From NCBI GenBank assembly GCA_035760665.1, contig DASTSN010000013.1, positions 1-64,000 on the forward strand: a stretch of DNA of 64,000 bases, read 5' to 3'. How positions within the stretch are numbered: the stretch's first letter is position 1; every line of letters starts with the position of its first letter. Shown here one piece after another: positions 1 to 8,444 of the stretch. The notes below the pieces were generated by a model that ran no database searches, was not told where the DNA came from, and saw nothing but the letters and a program-made list of their open reading frames with translations. This stretch comes from DASTSN01 sp035760665 (GTDB lineage Bacteria; Bacteroidota; Bacteroidia; Chitinophagales; Chitinophagaceae). The position numbers and the translations under genes are program-made.

Positions 1-450
1 CCGGCCATTACACAAACAGCCATTGGAAAAATTGCCAAAATGAAGGTTTACGGGACTGATTATCCCACACGCGACGGCTCCTGCCTTCGCGATTTCATTC
101 ATGTGAGCGATATTGCCCATGCCCACACATTAGCCATACAATATTTGGAAAATGGCCATAGTAATGTTCGCTGCGAAGTATTTAACCTGGGGACCGGCAA
201 TGGAGTCACAGTGCTGGAAGCCATAAAAGCCTTTGAAAAGGTAAGCGGGGTAAATCTGAATTACGAGATTGGCCCACGCAGGCCGGGCGATGTAGTTGCC
301 ATTTATGCCAATAACGATCTTGCCAAAACTGTATTAGGCTGGCAGCCTAAATTTTCGCTGGAAGATATGATGGCTACTGCCTGGAAATGGGAGCAACGAC
401 TGAAAGCAGACAACACGATCTTTTCCGGTCAGCCCAGGGAACTTAATTGA
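1..450 (+). CDS. galE: UDP-glucose 4-epimerase, C-terminal part (5'-truncated by window edge)
   Basis: The frame is open from base 1, so the visible 149 residues are the C-terminal part of a longer protein; the first ATG at 40 is internal. GalE interconverts UDP-glucose and UDP-galactose with bound NAD and is a short-chain dehydrogenase of the extended type. The visible substrate-binding segment has the GalE signature Y-G-T-D-Y-x-T-x-D-G-x-C-x-R-D-F-I-H-V followed by D-I-A-x-A-H, then F-N-L-G-T-G, and R-R-P-G-D near the end. These are C-domain hallmarks of the family. The N-terminal Rossmann half and the Tyr/Lys catalytic pair lie outside the window. The next gene is on the same strand after 115 bases and has its own candidate promoter. 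Confidence 0.93.
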   Translation, partial: PAITQTAIGKIAKMKVYGTDYPTRDGSCLRDFIHVSDIAHAHTLAIQYLENGHSNVRCEVFNLGTGNGVTVLEAIKAFEKVSGVNLNYEIGPRRPGDVVAIYANNDLAKTVLGWQPKFSLEDMMATAWKWEQRLKADNTIFSGQPRELN

Positions 451-539
451 TCCACAACAGGTCAGAGATTTTTTCAAACCATCAAAAGTCTTTCTGTTTA
501 AAACATCAGGCAATGCCGTTAACTTACATCTTATAGCCT

Positions 540-547
540 TACTTTTG
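540..547 (+). promoter_or_regulatory. -7 promoter element of the transketolase-half gene
   Basis: TACTTTTG matches the Bacteroidota -7 consensus TAnnTTTG exactly and lies 18 bases before the ATG at 566. No clear -33 TTTG is visible at the usual 19-base spacing. Confidence 0.6.
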
Positions 548-565
548 CGGCATTAATTCTGCATC

Positions 566-1528
566 ATGTTAAAAGACATTCAATCAACCGGCAATAAAGA
601 TACCAGGAGTGGTTTTGGAGATGGCATTGTGGAAGCAGCCCGGAAAAACCCTAACATCGTAGCACTGACCGCCGACCTGGCCGGTTCGCTGAAACTGAAC
701 CAGTTTATCAAAGAATTTCCCGAACGTTTTTTTCAATGTGGCATAGCCGAAGCCAACATGATAGGTATTGCAGCAGGATTAACGATCGGGGGCAAAATAC
801 CGTTTACCACCACCTTTGCCAATTTTTCTACCGGCAGAGTTTACGACCAGATACGGCAAAGTGTCGCTTACAGCGGTAAGAATGTAAAAATTTGTGCCTC
901 GCATGCCGGCCTCACATTGGGAGAAGATGGTGCCACCCACCAGATTCTGGAGGATATTGGCTTAATGAAAATGCTACCGGGCATGACGGTGATCGTTCCC
1001 TGTGACTACAATCAAACCAAAGCCGCTACCATGGCTGTTGCCGATTATGAGGGGCCGGTTTATTTACGCTTTGGAAGGCCTTCCTGGCCCATTTTTACCA
1101 ACCCTGAAGATTTTGTAATTGGCAAAGCCCAGTTTTTTTCACGCGGAACAGACGTTTCGATTTTTGCCTGCGGTCACATGGTATGGAATGCTATCCAGGC
1201 CGGCTCCTTATTGGAAGAAAAAGGAATCAGCGTGGAAGTTGTGAATATTCATACTATCAAACCTATCGATGAGGAAGCGATTGTTCAATCGCTACGGAAA
1301 ACAAGGTGCGCCGTTACGGTAGAAGAGCATAATATCATTGGAGGCCTGGGTGATGCTGTTTCACAGGTCGCAGCCCGCCACATTCCCACCCCCATTGAAT
1401 ACGTGGGCACCAAAGATACATTTGGTGAGAGCGGCACACCAAAAGAGCTACTGAAAAAATACGGACTGGACGTGCCAGATATCCTAGCAGCCGCCGAAAA
1501 AGCCATGAACAGGAAAAAGAACGGCTAA
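566..1528 (+). CDS. Transketolase C-terminal subunit (split transketolase)
   Basis: The 320-residue protein covers only the pyrimidine-binding and C-terminal domains of transketolase (full-length enzymes are about 620-680 residues). Transketolase uses thiamine diphosphate to move two-carbon units between sugar phosphates in the pentose phosphate pathway. C-G-I-A-E-A-N-M at 58-65 carries the Glu (E62) that activates the cofactor. F-x-T-F-A-x-F and the G-x-T-x-G-E-D-G-A-T-H segment are also family features. In split systems the N-terminal half is normally encoded directly upstream, but here the upstream gene is galE and a terminator follows, so the partner is elsewhere or outside the window. 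A 1-deoxyxylulose-5-phosphate synthase-like C half is a less likely reading. Confidence 0.87.
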   Translation: MLKDIQSTGNKDTRSGFGDGIVEAARKNPNIVALTADLAGSLKLNQFIKEFPERFFQCGIAEANMIGIAAGLTIGGKIPFTTTFANFSTGRVYDQIRQSVAYSGKNVKICASHAGLTLGEDGATHQILEDIGLMKMLPGMTVIVPCDYNQTKAATMAVADYEGPVYLRFGRPSWPIFTNPEDFVIGKAQFFSRGTDVSIFACGHMVWNAIQAGSLLEEKGISVEVVNIHTIKPIDEEAIVQSLRKTRCAVTVEEHNIIGGLGDAVSQVAARHIPTPIEYVGTKDTFGESGTPKELLKKYGLDVPDILAAAEKAMNRKKNG

Positions 1529-1548
1529 TACTTTGTTTATAAAATCAG

Positions 1549-1582
1549 GCAGGTTCATTAAAAAAATTGAACCTGCTTTTTT
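1549..1582 (+). terminator. Intrinsic terminator after the transketolase half
   Basis: A perfect 9-bp stem (GCAGGTTCA at 1549-1557 with TGAACCTGC at 1568-1576) is followed by six T. It separates the transketolase gene from the sigma-factor operon. Confidence 0.85.
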
Positions 1583-1663
1583 ATTTTTAACTGCTAAACA
1601 AGCCTGCAAACGATTTTTTATGAATTTACACTTCCAATATTCTCGCCACTCTAAAATCAATCT

Positions 1664-2218
1664 ATGTCATTAACCGCAGCAAGCGACAGCGAATTATTAA
1701 TGCAGTTCCGCAGCCCGGCAACCAAAGAAAAAGCATTTACAAGCATTATAAAAAAATACCAGGAAAAACTATACTGGCATGTGCGGAGAATGGTGATTGA
1801 ACATGAAGATGCCAATGATGTATTGCAAAATGTTTTTATCCGTGTTTGGAACGGGCTTGAAAATTTTCGGGAAGATAGCCAACTGTATACCTGGCTGTAC
1901 AGGATTGCTACCAATGAGTGCCTGACGTATCTTGAACAACAAAAAAAGCGAACATCTGTTAGCCTCGATGAAACAGAAAGCAACCTGACCAATAAAATCA
2001 AGGCAGACAGATACTTTGATAGCAACAAACTGGAGTGGAAATTACAACTGGCTATTCAGCAACTACCTGAAAAACAAAGAATTGTATTTCAACTACGGTA
2101 CTACGATGAAATGCCTTACGAAGAAATGAGCAAAGTCCTGGACACCAGTGAAGGCGCCTTAAAAGCCAGCTATCATCATGCCGTAAAGAAAATTGAAGAC
2201 TATATCAAAAATCATTAA
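1664..2218 (+). CDS. ECF-type RNA polymerase sigma factor
   Basis: The 184-residue protein has the two conserved sigma-70 blocks only. Region 2 (about residues 25-95) contains E-D-A-N-D-V-L-Q-N-V-F-I-R-V-W, the core-binding and -10 recognition helix. Region 4 (about 128-182) contains L-P-E-K-Q-R-x-V-F-x-L-R-Y-Y-x-E-M-P-Y-E-E-M, the -35 recognition helix-turn-helix. It directs RNA polymerase to a small regulon and is usually held by a membrane anti-sigma factor. The next gene starts 36 bases downstream and encodes a single-pass membrane protein, consistent with that role. The regulon cannot be read from sequence. Confidence 0.93.
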   Translation: MSLTAASDSELLMQFRSPATKEKAFTSIIKKYQEKLYWHVRRMVIEHEDANDVLQNVFIRVWNGLENFREDSQLYTWLYRIATNECLTYLEQQKKRTSVSLDETESNLTNKIKADRYFDSNKLEWKLQLAIQQLPEKQRIVFQLRYYDEMPYEEMSKVLDTSEGALKASYHHAVKKIEDYIKNH

Positions 2219-2254
2219 ACTTTTCAACCCTGTAACCGTCTCATTACCGTTACA

Positions 2255-3049
2255 ATGGCTAATCAAGAAATCATACAAGAACTCAATGAATTAGGCAGCA
2301 TCTGGCTTACAAAAAGCCCTGTTGTAAATCCCTACACGGTACCGGAAGGATATTTTGAGCACCTGGCCGACCAGGTACTTCACCGTATCAGGGCAGCAAG
2401 TGCGTTACCCGCATCGGAAGAACTGGCTGCAATTTCTCCGCTACTGGCCGGTATTGATAATAAGCAACCTCTTGCTGTACCGGAACATTATTTTGATGCG
2501 TTGCCCGCAGCTATTCTTGACAAGGTACACGCACAACAGCAACCTGTACAAAACAGCCAGGAAGAAACAGCTGCCCTTTCGCCGTTATTGGCCGGTATCA
2601 GCCGTAAAATGCCCTTTAGTGTGCCAGAAGGATACTTTGAAACACTTGGCAATCAACTGCTCAGCGCCCCTGCTAACACCACTAAAAAGGTGAAAGTAAT
2701 TTCCATTACCCGCCGCAGTTGGTTCCGTTATGCAGCAGCAGCAGTACTTATTGGTACAATCGCAGTTGCCGGCTTACTGTATTTCAACAACCGGGCTACC
2801 AGCCAAACCGGTAATCCTTACGCCTGGGTTGAAAAAAATATGAAAAAAGTCAGCACAAACGCTATTAGTAATTTCATTCAGCTGGCGGATGAAGAAAGCA
2901 ATCAGCAACCGGCTATAGCCGCTGCAAATAAATCTGCCGATCTTAAAGAATTAATGAAAGATGTTTCCACAAAAGATATCCAGAACTTTTTGGACGAAAC
3001 CGCTGCAGATGGCAACAGTGACGACATGGATGATATTTTATTAAACTAA
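2255..3049 (+). CDS. Single-pass membrane protein with three VPE(G/H)YF repeats, putative anti-sigma factor
   Basis: The 264-residue protein sits between a sigma factor and a secreted protein, the position of a membrane anti-sigma factor. The N-terminal half contains three copies of a V-P-E-(G/H)-Y-F-(E/D)-x-L motif, at residues 29, 75 and 123, with S-P-L-L-A-G-I at 61 and 109 preceding the second and third copies. One hydrophobic helix at about 158-177 follows basic residues (T-R-R at 152-154), which suggests the repeats are cytoplasmic. The C-terminal part has a shorter internal repeat (V-S-T-x-x-I-x-N-F at about 199 and 238). No enzymatic motif or zinc-binding anti-sigma motif is visible. 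The anti-sigma function is inferred from context. Confidence 0.7.
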   Translation: MANQEIIQELNELGSIWLTKSPVVNPYTVPEGYFEHLADQVLHRIRAASALPASEELAAISPLLAGIDNKQPLAVPEHYFDALPAAILDKVHAQQQPVQNSQEETAALSPLLAGISRKMPFSVPEGYFETLGNQLLSAPANTTKKVKVISITRRSWFRYAAAAVLIGTIAVAGLLYFNNRATSQTGNPYAWVEKNMKKVSTNAISNFIQLADEESNQQPAIAAANKSADLKELMKDVSTKDIQNFLDETAADGNSDDMDDILLN

Positions 3050-3066
3050 TGTGGAAAACTAAGGAC

Positions 3067-3477
3067 ATGAAAAAAATATTGCTCATCGTAAGTTTGTTTT
3101 TATTCACCGGAGTCAGGCTCCTTGCGCAGGAGCAAGCTGATAACGAAGGAAACGAGAAGATCCGGGATAAAATGAATGAGTACATTCAGCAAAGGCTGAA
3201 TTTATCAAAAGCAGAGGCCGAAAAATTCAGCCCGGTGTTTATCCGGTATTTTAAAGAATGGAGGCAAACACTTCGCGATACAAGGGGTGAGCCTTTACTT
3301 TTGCGGCAACAGAAAATCGTAGATTTACGATTGCGCTACCGGGATGAGTTCAAAACTATCATTGGCGATAAACGGAGTGCAGAAGTTTTTGACCACCAGG
3401 AACAGTTCATACAGGGCATTCGTAAACTCAGGCAGGAACGGTTGCAGAACCAGCGGATTGGTCCAAGACGATTTTAA
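3067..3477 (+). CDS. Secreted Spy/CpxP-like protein of the sigma operon
   Basis: An ATG at 3049 overlaps the previous stop (TAATG), but the ATG at 3067 is preferred because it starts directly on a signal peptide (M-K-K-I-L-L-I-V-S-L-F-L-F) with cleavage near A-Q-E; AAGGA lies 5-6 bases before it. The mature part of about 115 residues is charged, helical and rich in Arg/Glu/Gln, with L-x-L-x-x-x-E-A-E-K-F like small periplasmic chaperone-like proteins of the Spy/CpxP group. Similarity to that group is by composition only. As the third gene of a sigma/anti-sigma operon, it may be an envelope stress effector or a feedback component (inference). Confidence 0.68.
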   Translation: MKKILLIVSLFLFTGVRLLAQEQADNEGNEKIRDKMNEYIQQRLNLSKAEAEKFSPVFIRYFKEWRQTLRDTRGEPLLLRQQKIVDLRLRYRDEFKTIIGDKRSAEVFDHQEQFIQGIRKLRQERLQNQRIGPRRF

Positions 3478-3521
3478 TGCCTGATGTGACAAAGTTTTTA
3501 TGACAAAAAAGATTTTTACTA

Positions 3522-3586
3522 TATCTTTGAACTTGGTGTTTTTCATAGGTTAGCAACGGCCGGCTCTTTCCAGAGCGGGCCTTTTT
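3522..3586 (+). ncRNA. Candidate mini-transcript or terminator element: -7 motif followed by hairpin
   Basis: An exact TAnnTTTG element (TATCTTTG, 3522-3529) is followed by about 28 bases and then a hairpin with a T-tail (3558-3586). This would give an RNA of roughly 50 bases if the promoter is active. The hairpin may simply end the sigma operon. No reading frame of note lies between. Confidence 0.3.
3558..3586 (+). terminator. Intrinsic terminator after the sigma operon
   Basis: GGCCGGCTCT (3558-3567) pairs with AGAGCGGGCC (3572-3581) with one mismatch and a 4-base loop, followed by T5 and more T-rich sequence. It lies between the sigma operon (plus) and the convergent MBL-fold gene (minus). 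Confidence 0.8.
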
Positions 3587-3590
3587 ATTT

Positions 3591-4334
3591 TTAAAAACTC
3601 CAGACCGGATTTTTCACATCATGATAAAATAAAAATGTCCAGCGCTCAGCAGCACCCTGCTCCCACCATTGCTGACGCAGTTGTGCAGCTTTTTTTCCAT
3701 TGTAATCATACTTAGCCACAAAACGGTGCTTCATTTGTTGCAGTTGCGGTGCATCATCTCCACCAAAAAAAATCGTTTGTGCATCCGCTTTAATCCAAAA
3801 CACCTGGTGAAAAGGGGCGTGAGCCCCTGTAACTTCATACGTGATTGCTTCATCAATCTGCCCGCGATCGGCATCCAGGAGTACAACCTGCTTTGAATCC
3901 TTAAGTATCTCCAGCTCACCGGGTATAAAAGAAGGGAACCCTTTCTCCAGCGCAAAATCAAGTTCTCTTCTTTGCACAAAATATGTTGCGTTAGGAAAAC
4001 TCAGCTCGTGCATGCTGCTAAGTTTATCTTCCCGGCTAACCCCGCCTGCGTGATCCTTATGCAGGTGCGTCATCAGCACTTTTGTTACATCAGTCGCATT
4101 GATTTGATGCCGGGCTAGGTTTTCATGAATTTGTAAAACGCCGTTTTTTTCAAACCCCAACCCCGTATCAAGGAGCAAAATATCGTTCTCCGTGATGACT
4201 AAAAAAGGCTGAATTTCTACCAGTAAACTGCCCACGCTTCTTTCCTGGAGATCGTCTGTTTCTTTATTAAAGGGGACAAATAACTTGGATTTATCAATCG
4301 TAAAGGTTCCTTCGGAAAGCGGTATGATTTTCAT
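3591..4334 (-). CDS. MBL-fold metallo-hydrolase
   Basis: The 247-residue protein has the metallo-beta-lactamase fold metal motif H-L-H-K-D-H (H90, H92, D94, H95), preceded by L-L-D-T-G-L-G around residue 54-60. A later G-A-H-A-P-F-H region and G-G-D-D-A-P-Q supply further metal ligands typical of lactonase or phosphodiesterase-like members. An in-frame TTG lies 9 codons upstream, but the ATG at 4334 gives the usual start M-K-I-I-P-L just before the first strand. It lies 42 bases downstream of rodA, on the same strand, at the end of the cell-shape cluster; a link to wall synthesis is not evident. The substrate is unknown; a quorum-quenching-type lactonase or a generic hydrolase is possible. 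Confidence 0.85.
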   Translation of the reverse strand: MKIIPLSEGTFTIDKSKLFVPFNKETDDLQERSVGSLLVEIQPFLVITENDILLLDTGLGFEKNGVLQIHENLARHQINATDVTKVLMTHLHKDHAGGVSREDKLSSMHELSFPNATYFVQRRELDFALEKGFPSFIPGELEILKDSKQVVLLDADRGQIDEAITYEVTGAHAPFHQVFWIKADAQTIFFGGDDAPQLQQMKHRFVAKYDYNGKKAAQLRQQWWEQGAAERWTFLFYHDVKNPVWSF

Positions 4335-4376
4335 GGCGCAAAGTTGCGGCAAATACAGCAATTAAATGTGGCCTCT

Positions 4377-5714
4377 TTATCGTAATACCATTTGCCGGTC
4401 AGCATCAAGGCGAATAAGAATAAATAACAATATGGTAAACGTCAGCAACGAAGTACCGCCATAGCTGATAAAAGGAAGCGGAATACCAATAACTGGTGCA
4501 AGCCCTACCGTCATTCCGATATTAATAACGATATGGAAGAAAAACACAGCTGCCACACCGTAAGCATAACAACGGCTGAATACACTACGTTGCCGCTCGG
4601 CAATCGTGATAATGCGAAACAAGAGTAACAGGTAAATACCGAGTAAAATAATACTCCCGGTAAAACCAAAGCCCTCCCCAATAGTACAGAAAATAAAATC
4701 AGTTCGTTGTTCCGGCACAAAATCGTAACGGGTTTGTGTTCCTTTTAATAAACCTTTTCCAAATACCTGGCCGCTGCCGATAGCGATCTTTGATTGCTTT
4801 ACATTATAATCGGCTGTGTTCACTCGCACAGGTGTTTCATCATCGGATACACCACTTTTTAAATACTCTTCCGGCACATCTTTTCCAATCGTACTGTAAA
4901 TTCTTTCGACCTGGTGGCGCTGTAAGACATGTTTAAAAATAAAAGGCACACCAAACCGCTGAATACCTGTGCACACCAGCCACAGCAGGATGATTGTCAT
5001 CAATAGCCCACGGTTACGCCTGATTTGCCTGCGCATAATATAAATGGCAATCACGGCAATGATCGTTAACGCGATTGCGAGGATATTTTTTTCCACAACC
5101 AATGTAGCTACTACTAATGCCGCTAACGAAAAACCGACGACCAATACCACTGATGGCAGTCCTTCGCGGTACATAACGATGAAGAATGCACAATAAACCA
5201 ATGCCAGGCCGGTTTCCTTTTGAAGCACTGTCAGCGCAGCCGGAAATAAAGCAATACCGGCTGCAATCAGCTGGGATTTCGTTTTGGAAAAATCTGTTTC
5301 CGGCAGTGACAGGTATTTTGACAAAGCCAGGCAAACCGTAATCTTACAAAACTCTGCCGGCTGAAACTGGATACCTCCAAAGCGAATGATTGATTCCGTA
5401 CCTTTCACACTGGAGTGGAAGGGAAAAACGAGCAACAACAAAAATATTCCGAAAACATACCAGAGGTTTGCTGTTGCCGTAAAAAATTTGCTATCGGTCA
5501 GTAAAATAAAAAGGCCGATAATCGCTGCAGCAACAAAATAAAAGAGTTGCTTGCTGTAGTCGGTCCTGAAACGCAGAAAACTCTGGATAACCGGATCACC
5601 TTCTTTATAAGTAGCGGCAAAGATGGCGGTAATGCCTATCGTCACCAGCAACAGGTAAATCCAGATCAGACTGGCATCAATTCCTTTCGATATGCCGGGG
5701 TTTCGCTGGTTCAT
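4377..5714 (-). CDS. rodA: Rod shape-determining peptidoglycan glycosyltransferase RodA
   Basis: RodA is a SEDS-family polytopic membrane glycosyltransferase that polymerises lipid II for lateral wall growth together with PBP2. The protein (445 residues from the ATG at 5714) has about ten hydrophobic segments and the family signature L-P-F-I-S-Y-G-G-T-S-L near its C-terminus. The start is chosen because its ATG overlaps the mrdA stop in an ATGA arrangement (5711-5714), a sign of translational coupling. The large loop between about residues 260 and 330 is typical of RodA/FtsW. The pairing with mrdA and the mre genes favours RodA over FtsW. Confidence 0.95.
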   Translation of the reverse strand: MNQRNPGISKGIDASLIWIYLLLVTIGITAIFAATYKEGDPVIQSFLRFRTDYSKQLFYFVAAAIIGLFILLTDSKFFTATANLWYVFGIFLLLLVFPFHSSVKGTESIIRFGGIQFQPAEFCKITVCLALSKYLSLPETDFSKTKSQLIAAGIALFPAALTVLQKETGLALVYCAFFIVMYREGLPSVVLVVGFSLAALVVATLVVEKNILAIALTIIAVIAIYIMRRQIRRNRGLLMTIILLWLVCTGIQRFGVPFIFKHVLQRHQVERIYSTIGKDVPEEYLKSGVSDDETPVRVNTADYNVKQSKIAIGSGQVFGKGLLKGTQTRYDFVPEQRTDFIFCTIGEGFGFTGSIILLGIYLLLLFRIITIAERQRSVFSRCYAYGVAAVFFFHIVINIGMTVGLAPVIGIPLPFISYGGTSLLTFTILLFILIRLDADRQMVLR

Positions 5715-7816
5715 GCGTTTTTGGCCAATACTTTTTTCATGACAGCCGTTTTTTCGGGAAGACAAGCCTGGTTATTGCTTTTTGATTCATTTTCACCTGG
5801 AGAAGGTGACTTATGATCATGCTTCTCCGTTAGTGGGGCTATCACATATTTATCAATGTAGCTGCTGTCTTTTGTCATTTCAAACCATTTATATGCCCGG
5901 ATAGAATCTTCCCGGAATTGCTCTCGTGTAAGGTAAGAGGGCAGCAGATTGGCCGCGGCAATGCGGTCGGCTTCTGTTTTCCGGTCAGCCCGCAGGGAAT
6001 CGGTTAAGTATTTCTCCACCAGTAAATAAGCCATCGGGCCTGCCCAGGTGGCGCCAAAGCCGCCGTTTTCCACAATCACGGCCACCGCAATTTTGGGATT
6101 TTCTTTCGGCGCAAAACATACAAACAGCGAATGATCTTTTAACTTTACAACTTTGCCGTCAATAATCTTTTTATTTTCTGCTGTCCCGGTTTTGGCACAA
6201 ATGCTGACGCCGGGTATTTTAGGTAAATCAGCCGCTGTTCCTTTAACAGTTACATCTTCCATGCCGTCGATTACCGTATTGTATGCACTGTCGGAAATAT
6301 GCGTTAATACTTCGTGCCTGATTTTAAATTTATTTACAAGCGCAGTATCCCCGGCTGTTTCCCCGTCAATTTGTTTAACAAAATGGGGAATATAATAATA
6401 CCCTTTGTTGGCAACAATACAAATTGCATTTGCAATTTGTAAAGGGGTCACCAGCATTTTATCCTGGCCAATGCCCAGGCCTCCGCCAACCATTGTACAG
6501 GAATTCCACTGCCCCCGGTACGATTTATCGTAATCTGTAGTATCCGGAATATTTCCTCCATCCTCGCTGGGCAAGTCTACTCCCAGCCGGTGGCCGTAAC
6601 CAAAAGCATTGCAATATTCTTTCCATTTCGTTAAGCCTATACGCGGGTTGTTGTATTCCGGGTTATCAATTGTTTTTTTAAGTACTTCGCTAAAAAACGA
6701 GTTGCAGGACCAGGCAATTGCCAGGCGCAGGTTAGCTGCATGACCGGCAAACTTTTCTGTACATTTCAATGGTCGGCCGCAACCCAAATACACGCCCCGG
6801 CAGGGATAGCCGCTGGCTGGTGTTATCACGCCTTCATCCAGTCCAATTAAAGCACCCAAGGGCTTATACGTTGAGCCGCCAGGATATTGTCCTTTAATAG
6901 CACGGTTAAATAAGGGCCGGCTTACATCCAATACCAGTTTTGCATAATTTTTTCGCTTATTGGGTCCCGTGAGATCATTTGGGTTATAGTCAGGCGCAGA
7001 AGCCATAGCCAGGATACCACCGGTTTTAGGCTCCAGTGCTACAATGGCACCAATTTTATTAGTTAATAATTTTTCTGCCAGCTGTTGCAATTCAATATCA
7101 ATATATGTCCGCAGGTTGCGGCCGGCCACTGCGGCTGTGTCGGCTGAACCGTTTGCCCAGCGGCCCACCAGCCGGTTTTTGTTGTCTTTGATCCAATACT
7201 GCACACCCCGCCGGCCCATGAGTACTTTTTCATAGTATTGTTCTAACCCGGTTCTGCCTGCATAATCACCTGGCTGGTAAAACCCGTTGGAGCGGTTAAT
7301 CATGCCCGTATCCACTTCATTAATATACCCAAGAATATGCGCTGCAGAATTAAAAGGATATGTTCTTACCGGCCGCTCCTGCAGGTAAAAGCCATTGCCA
7401 AAGCGCCAGATGTTCTCATCCAGCCTGGCATATTTTTCGGGTGTCAATAAATCTTCAAATACCGACGGTCGGTAAGGCCCGTTTTTTATTCGTGCTTCCA
7501 GCATTCGTTTCTTAAACTCTGCTGTATCAATTTCAAGCAACCTGCAAAAAAGCGCCGTATCAATTCCCCTCACCTCGGATGGGGTCACCATCAGATCAAA
7601 CATCAGGGTATTATTCAAAATGGCACGGCCTTTCCTGTCGAAAATAATGCCCCGTGTAGGATAAATCCGTTTTTCAAAAATTGCATTAGCTTCTGCCAGC
7701 CTTTTGTATTTGCCGGAAAGTACCTGCAGGTGAAATAGCTGGGCTATGATCACCACGAAGGCAACAAGAAAAATCAGGCGGATAATGCGGCTTCTTGATT
7801 GGTTAAACACAGGCAT
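5711..7816 (-). CDS. mrdA: Penicillin-binding protein 2 (elongation transpeptidase)
   Basis: PBP2 is the class B transpeptidase that crosslinks peptidoglycan for cell elongation. The protein (701 residues from the ATG at 7816) has one N-terminal membrane helix (about 10-30), an R-G-x-I-x-D-R-x-G segment of the PBP dimerisation domain, and the three active-site motifs S-T-Y-K (315-318), S-C-N (370-372) and K-T-G (542-544). Upstream in-frame codons lack family similarity, so the ATG directly before the membrane helix is preferred. The C-terminus is long and charged. It overlaps rodA by 4 bases and lies 94 bases after mreD. Confidence 0.95.
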   Translation of the reverse strand: MPVFNQSRSRIIRLIFLVAFVVIIAQLFHLQVLSGKYKRLAEANAIFEKRIYPTRGIIFDRKGRAILNNTLMFDLMVTPSEVRGIDTALFCRLLEIDTAEFKKRMLEARIKNGPYRPSVFEDLLTPEKYARLDENIWRFGNGFYLQERPVRTYPFNSAAHILGYINEVDTGMINRSNGFYQPGDYAGRTGLEQYYEKVLMGRRGVQYWIKDNKNRLVGRWANGSADTAAVAGRNLRTYIDIELQQLAEKLLTNKIGAIVALEPKTGGILAMASAPDYNPNDLTGPNKRKNYAKLVLDVSRPLFNRAIKGQYPGGSTYKPLGALIGLDEGVITPASGYPCRGVYLGCGRPLKCTEKFAGHAANLRLAIAWSCNSFFSEVLKKTIDNPEYNNPRIGLTKWKEYCNAFGYGHRLGVDLPSEDGGNIPDTTDYDKSYRGQWNSCTMVGGGLGIGQDKMLVTPLQIANAICIVANKGYYYIPHFVKQIDGETAGDTALVNKFKIRHEVLTHISDSAYNTVIDGMEDVTVKGTAADLPKIPGVSICAKTGTAENKKIIDGKVVKLKDHSLFVCFAPKENPKIAVAVIVENGGFGATWAGPMAYLLVEKYLTDSLRADRKTEADRIAAANLLPSYLTREQFREDSIRAYKWFEMTKDSSYIDKYVIAPLTEKHDHKSPSPGENESKSNNQACLPEKTAVMKKVLAKNA

Positions 7817-7910
7817 AGACGACGCAGGAAAAAATAATGCAGAAATTTTCTCAAAACTACAATGCAAAAATTCTTTTACACTATAAACGGTAAAATTTAT
7901 AAAAGATTTT

Positions 7911-8444
7911 TTACGCTGTATTTGTACGGAATTTCAGTTTCCGGGGGAATAACAACTCAACCGTCAAAATAAGCAGGAGGCTAATACCCGTGGTTGATAC
8001 GATCCGTATAAAAAATTCCAGCAGGCCGCCAAACTGGAGCCATTCCAGGAAAAGCAGGTAGGTGTGGTGAAAAACGGTAAGAATGAGCACGTAAACAATG
8101 TATGGGGTCCATCCCATAGCCCGCGGAGAAGGCTCGCGGTAGTTAAACTCCGAAGAATCCTTGGGCGTCAGTATATTAATTACAAAGGGCCTTATATAAG
8201 CAATCAATGTACAGGCTGCCGCATGAAGCCCCATAGTCATGGTGAAATAATCCAGTGTAAGGCCCGTTAAAAATCCAATTAGCAAAAGACCAATACGGCT
8301 CAACGAAAATGGCAGCCATAAAATAAACAGAAAATATAAAGAGGGTGTTATGAACCGGTGCAAATGCGGAATTTTATTCAGTACAAATACCTGCACCAGG
8401 ATAAAGACAAAAAAACGGATAATATTACGTACCAAATCGCTCAA
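7911..8444 (-). CDS. mreD: Rod shape-determining protein MreD
   Basis: This 177-residue protein is almost entirely hydrophobic, with about five or six membrane segments, as expected for MreD, the small membrane partner linking MreC, RodA and PBP2. Sequence conservation of MreD is low, so the call rests on size, topology and its position between mreC and mrdA. The frame starts with TTG (8442-8444), which directly follows the mreC stop codon with no gap, and no upstream ATG exists in frame. This implies translational coupling to mreC. Confidence 0.85.
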   Translation of the reverse strand: MSDLVRNIIRFFVFILVQVFVLNKIPHLHRFITPSLYFLFILWLPFSLSRIGLLLIGFLTGLTLDYFTMTMGLHAAACTLIAYIRPFVINILTPKDSSEFNYREPSPRAMGWTPYIVYVLILTVFHHTYLLFLEWLQFGGLLEFFIRIVSTTGISLLLILTVELLFPRKLKFRTNTA

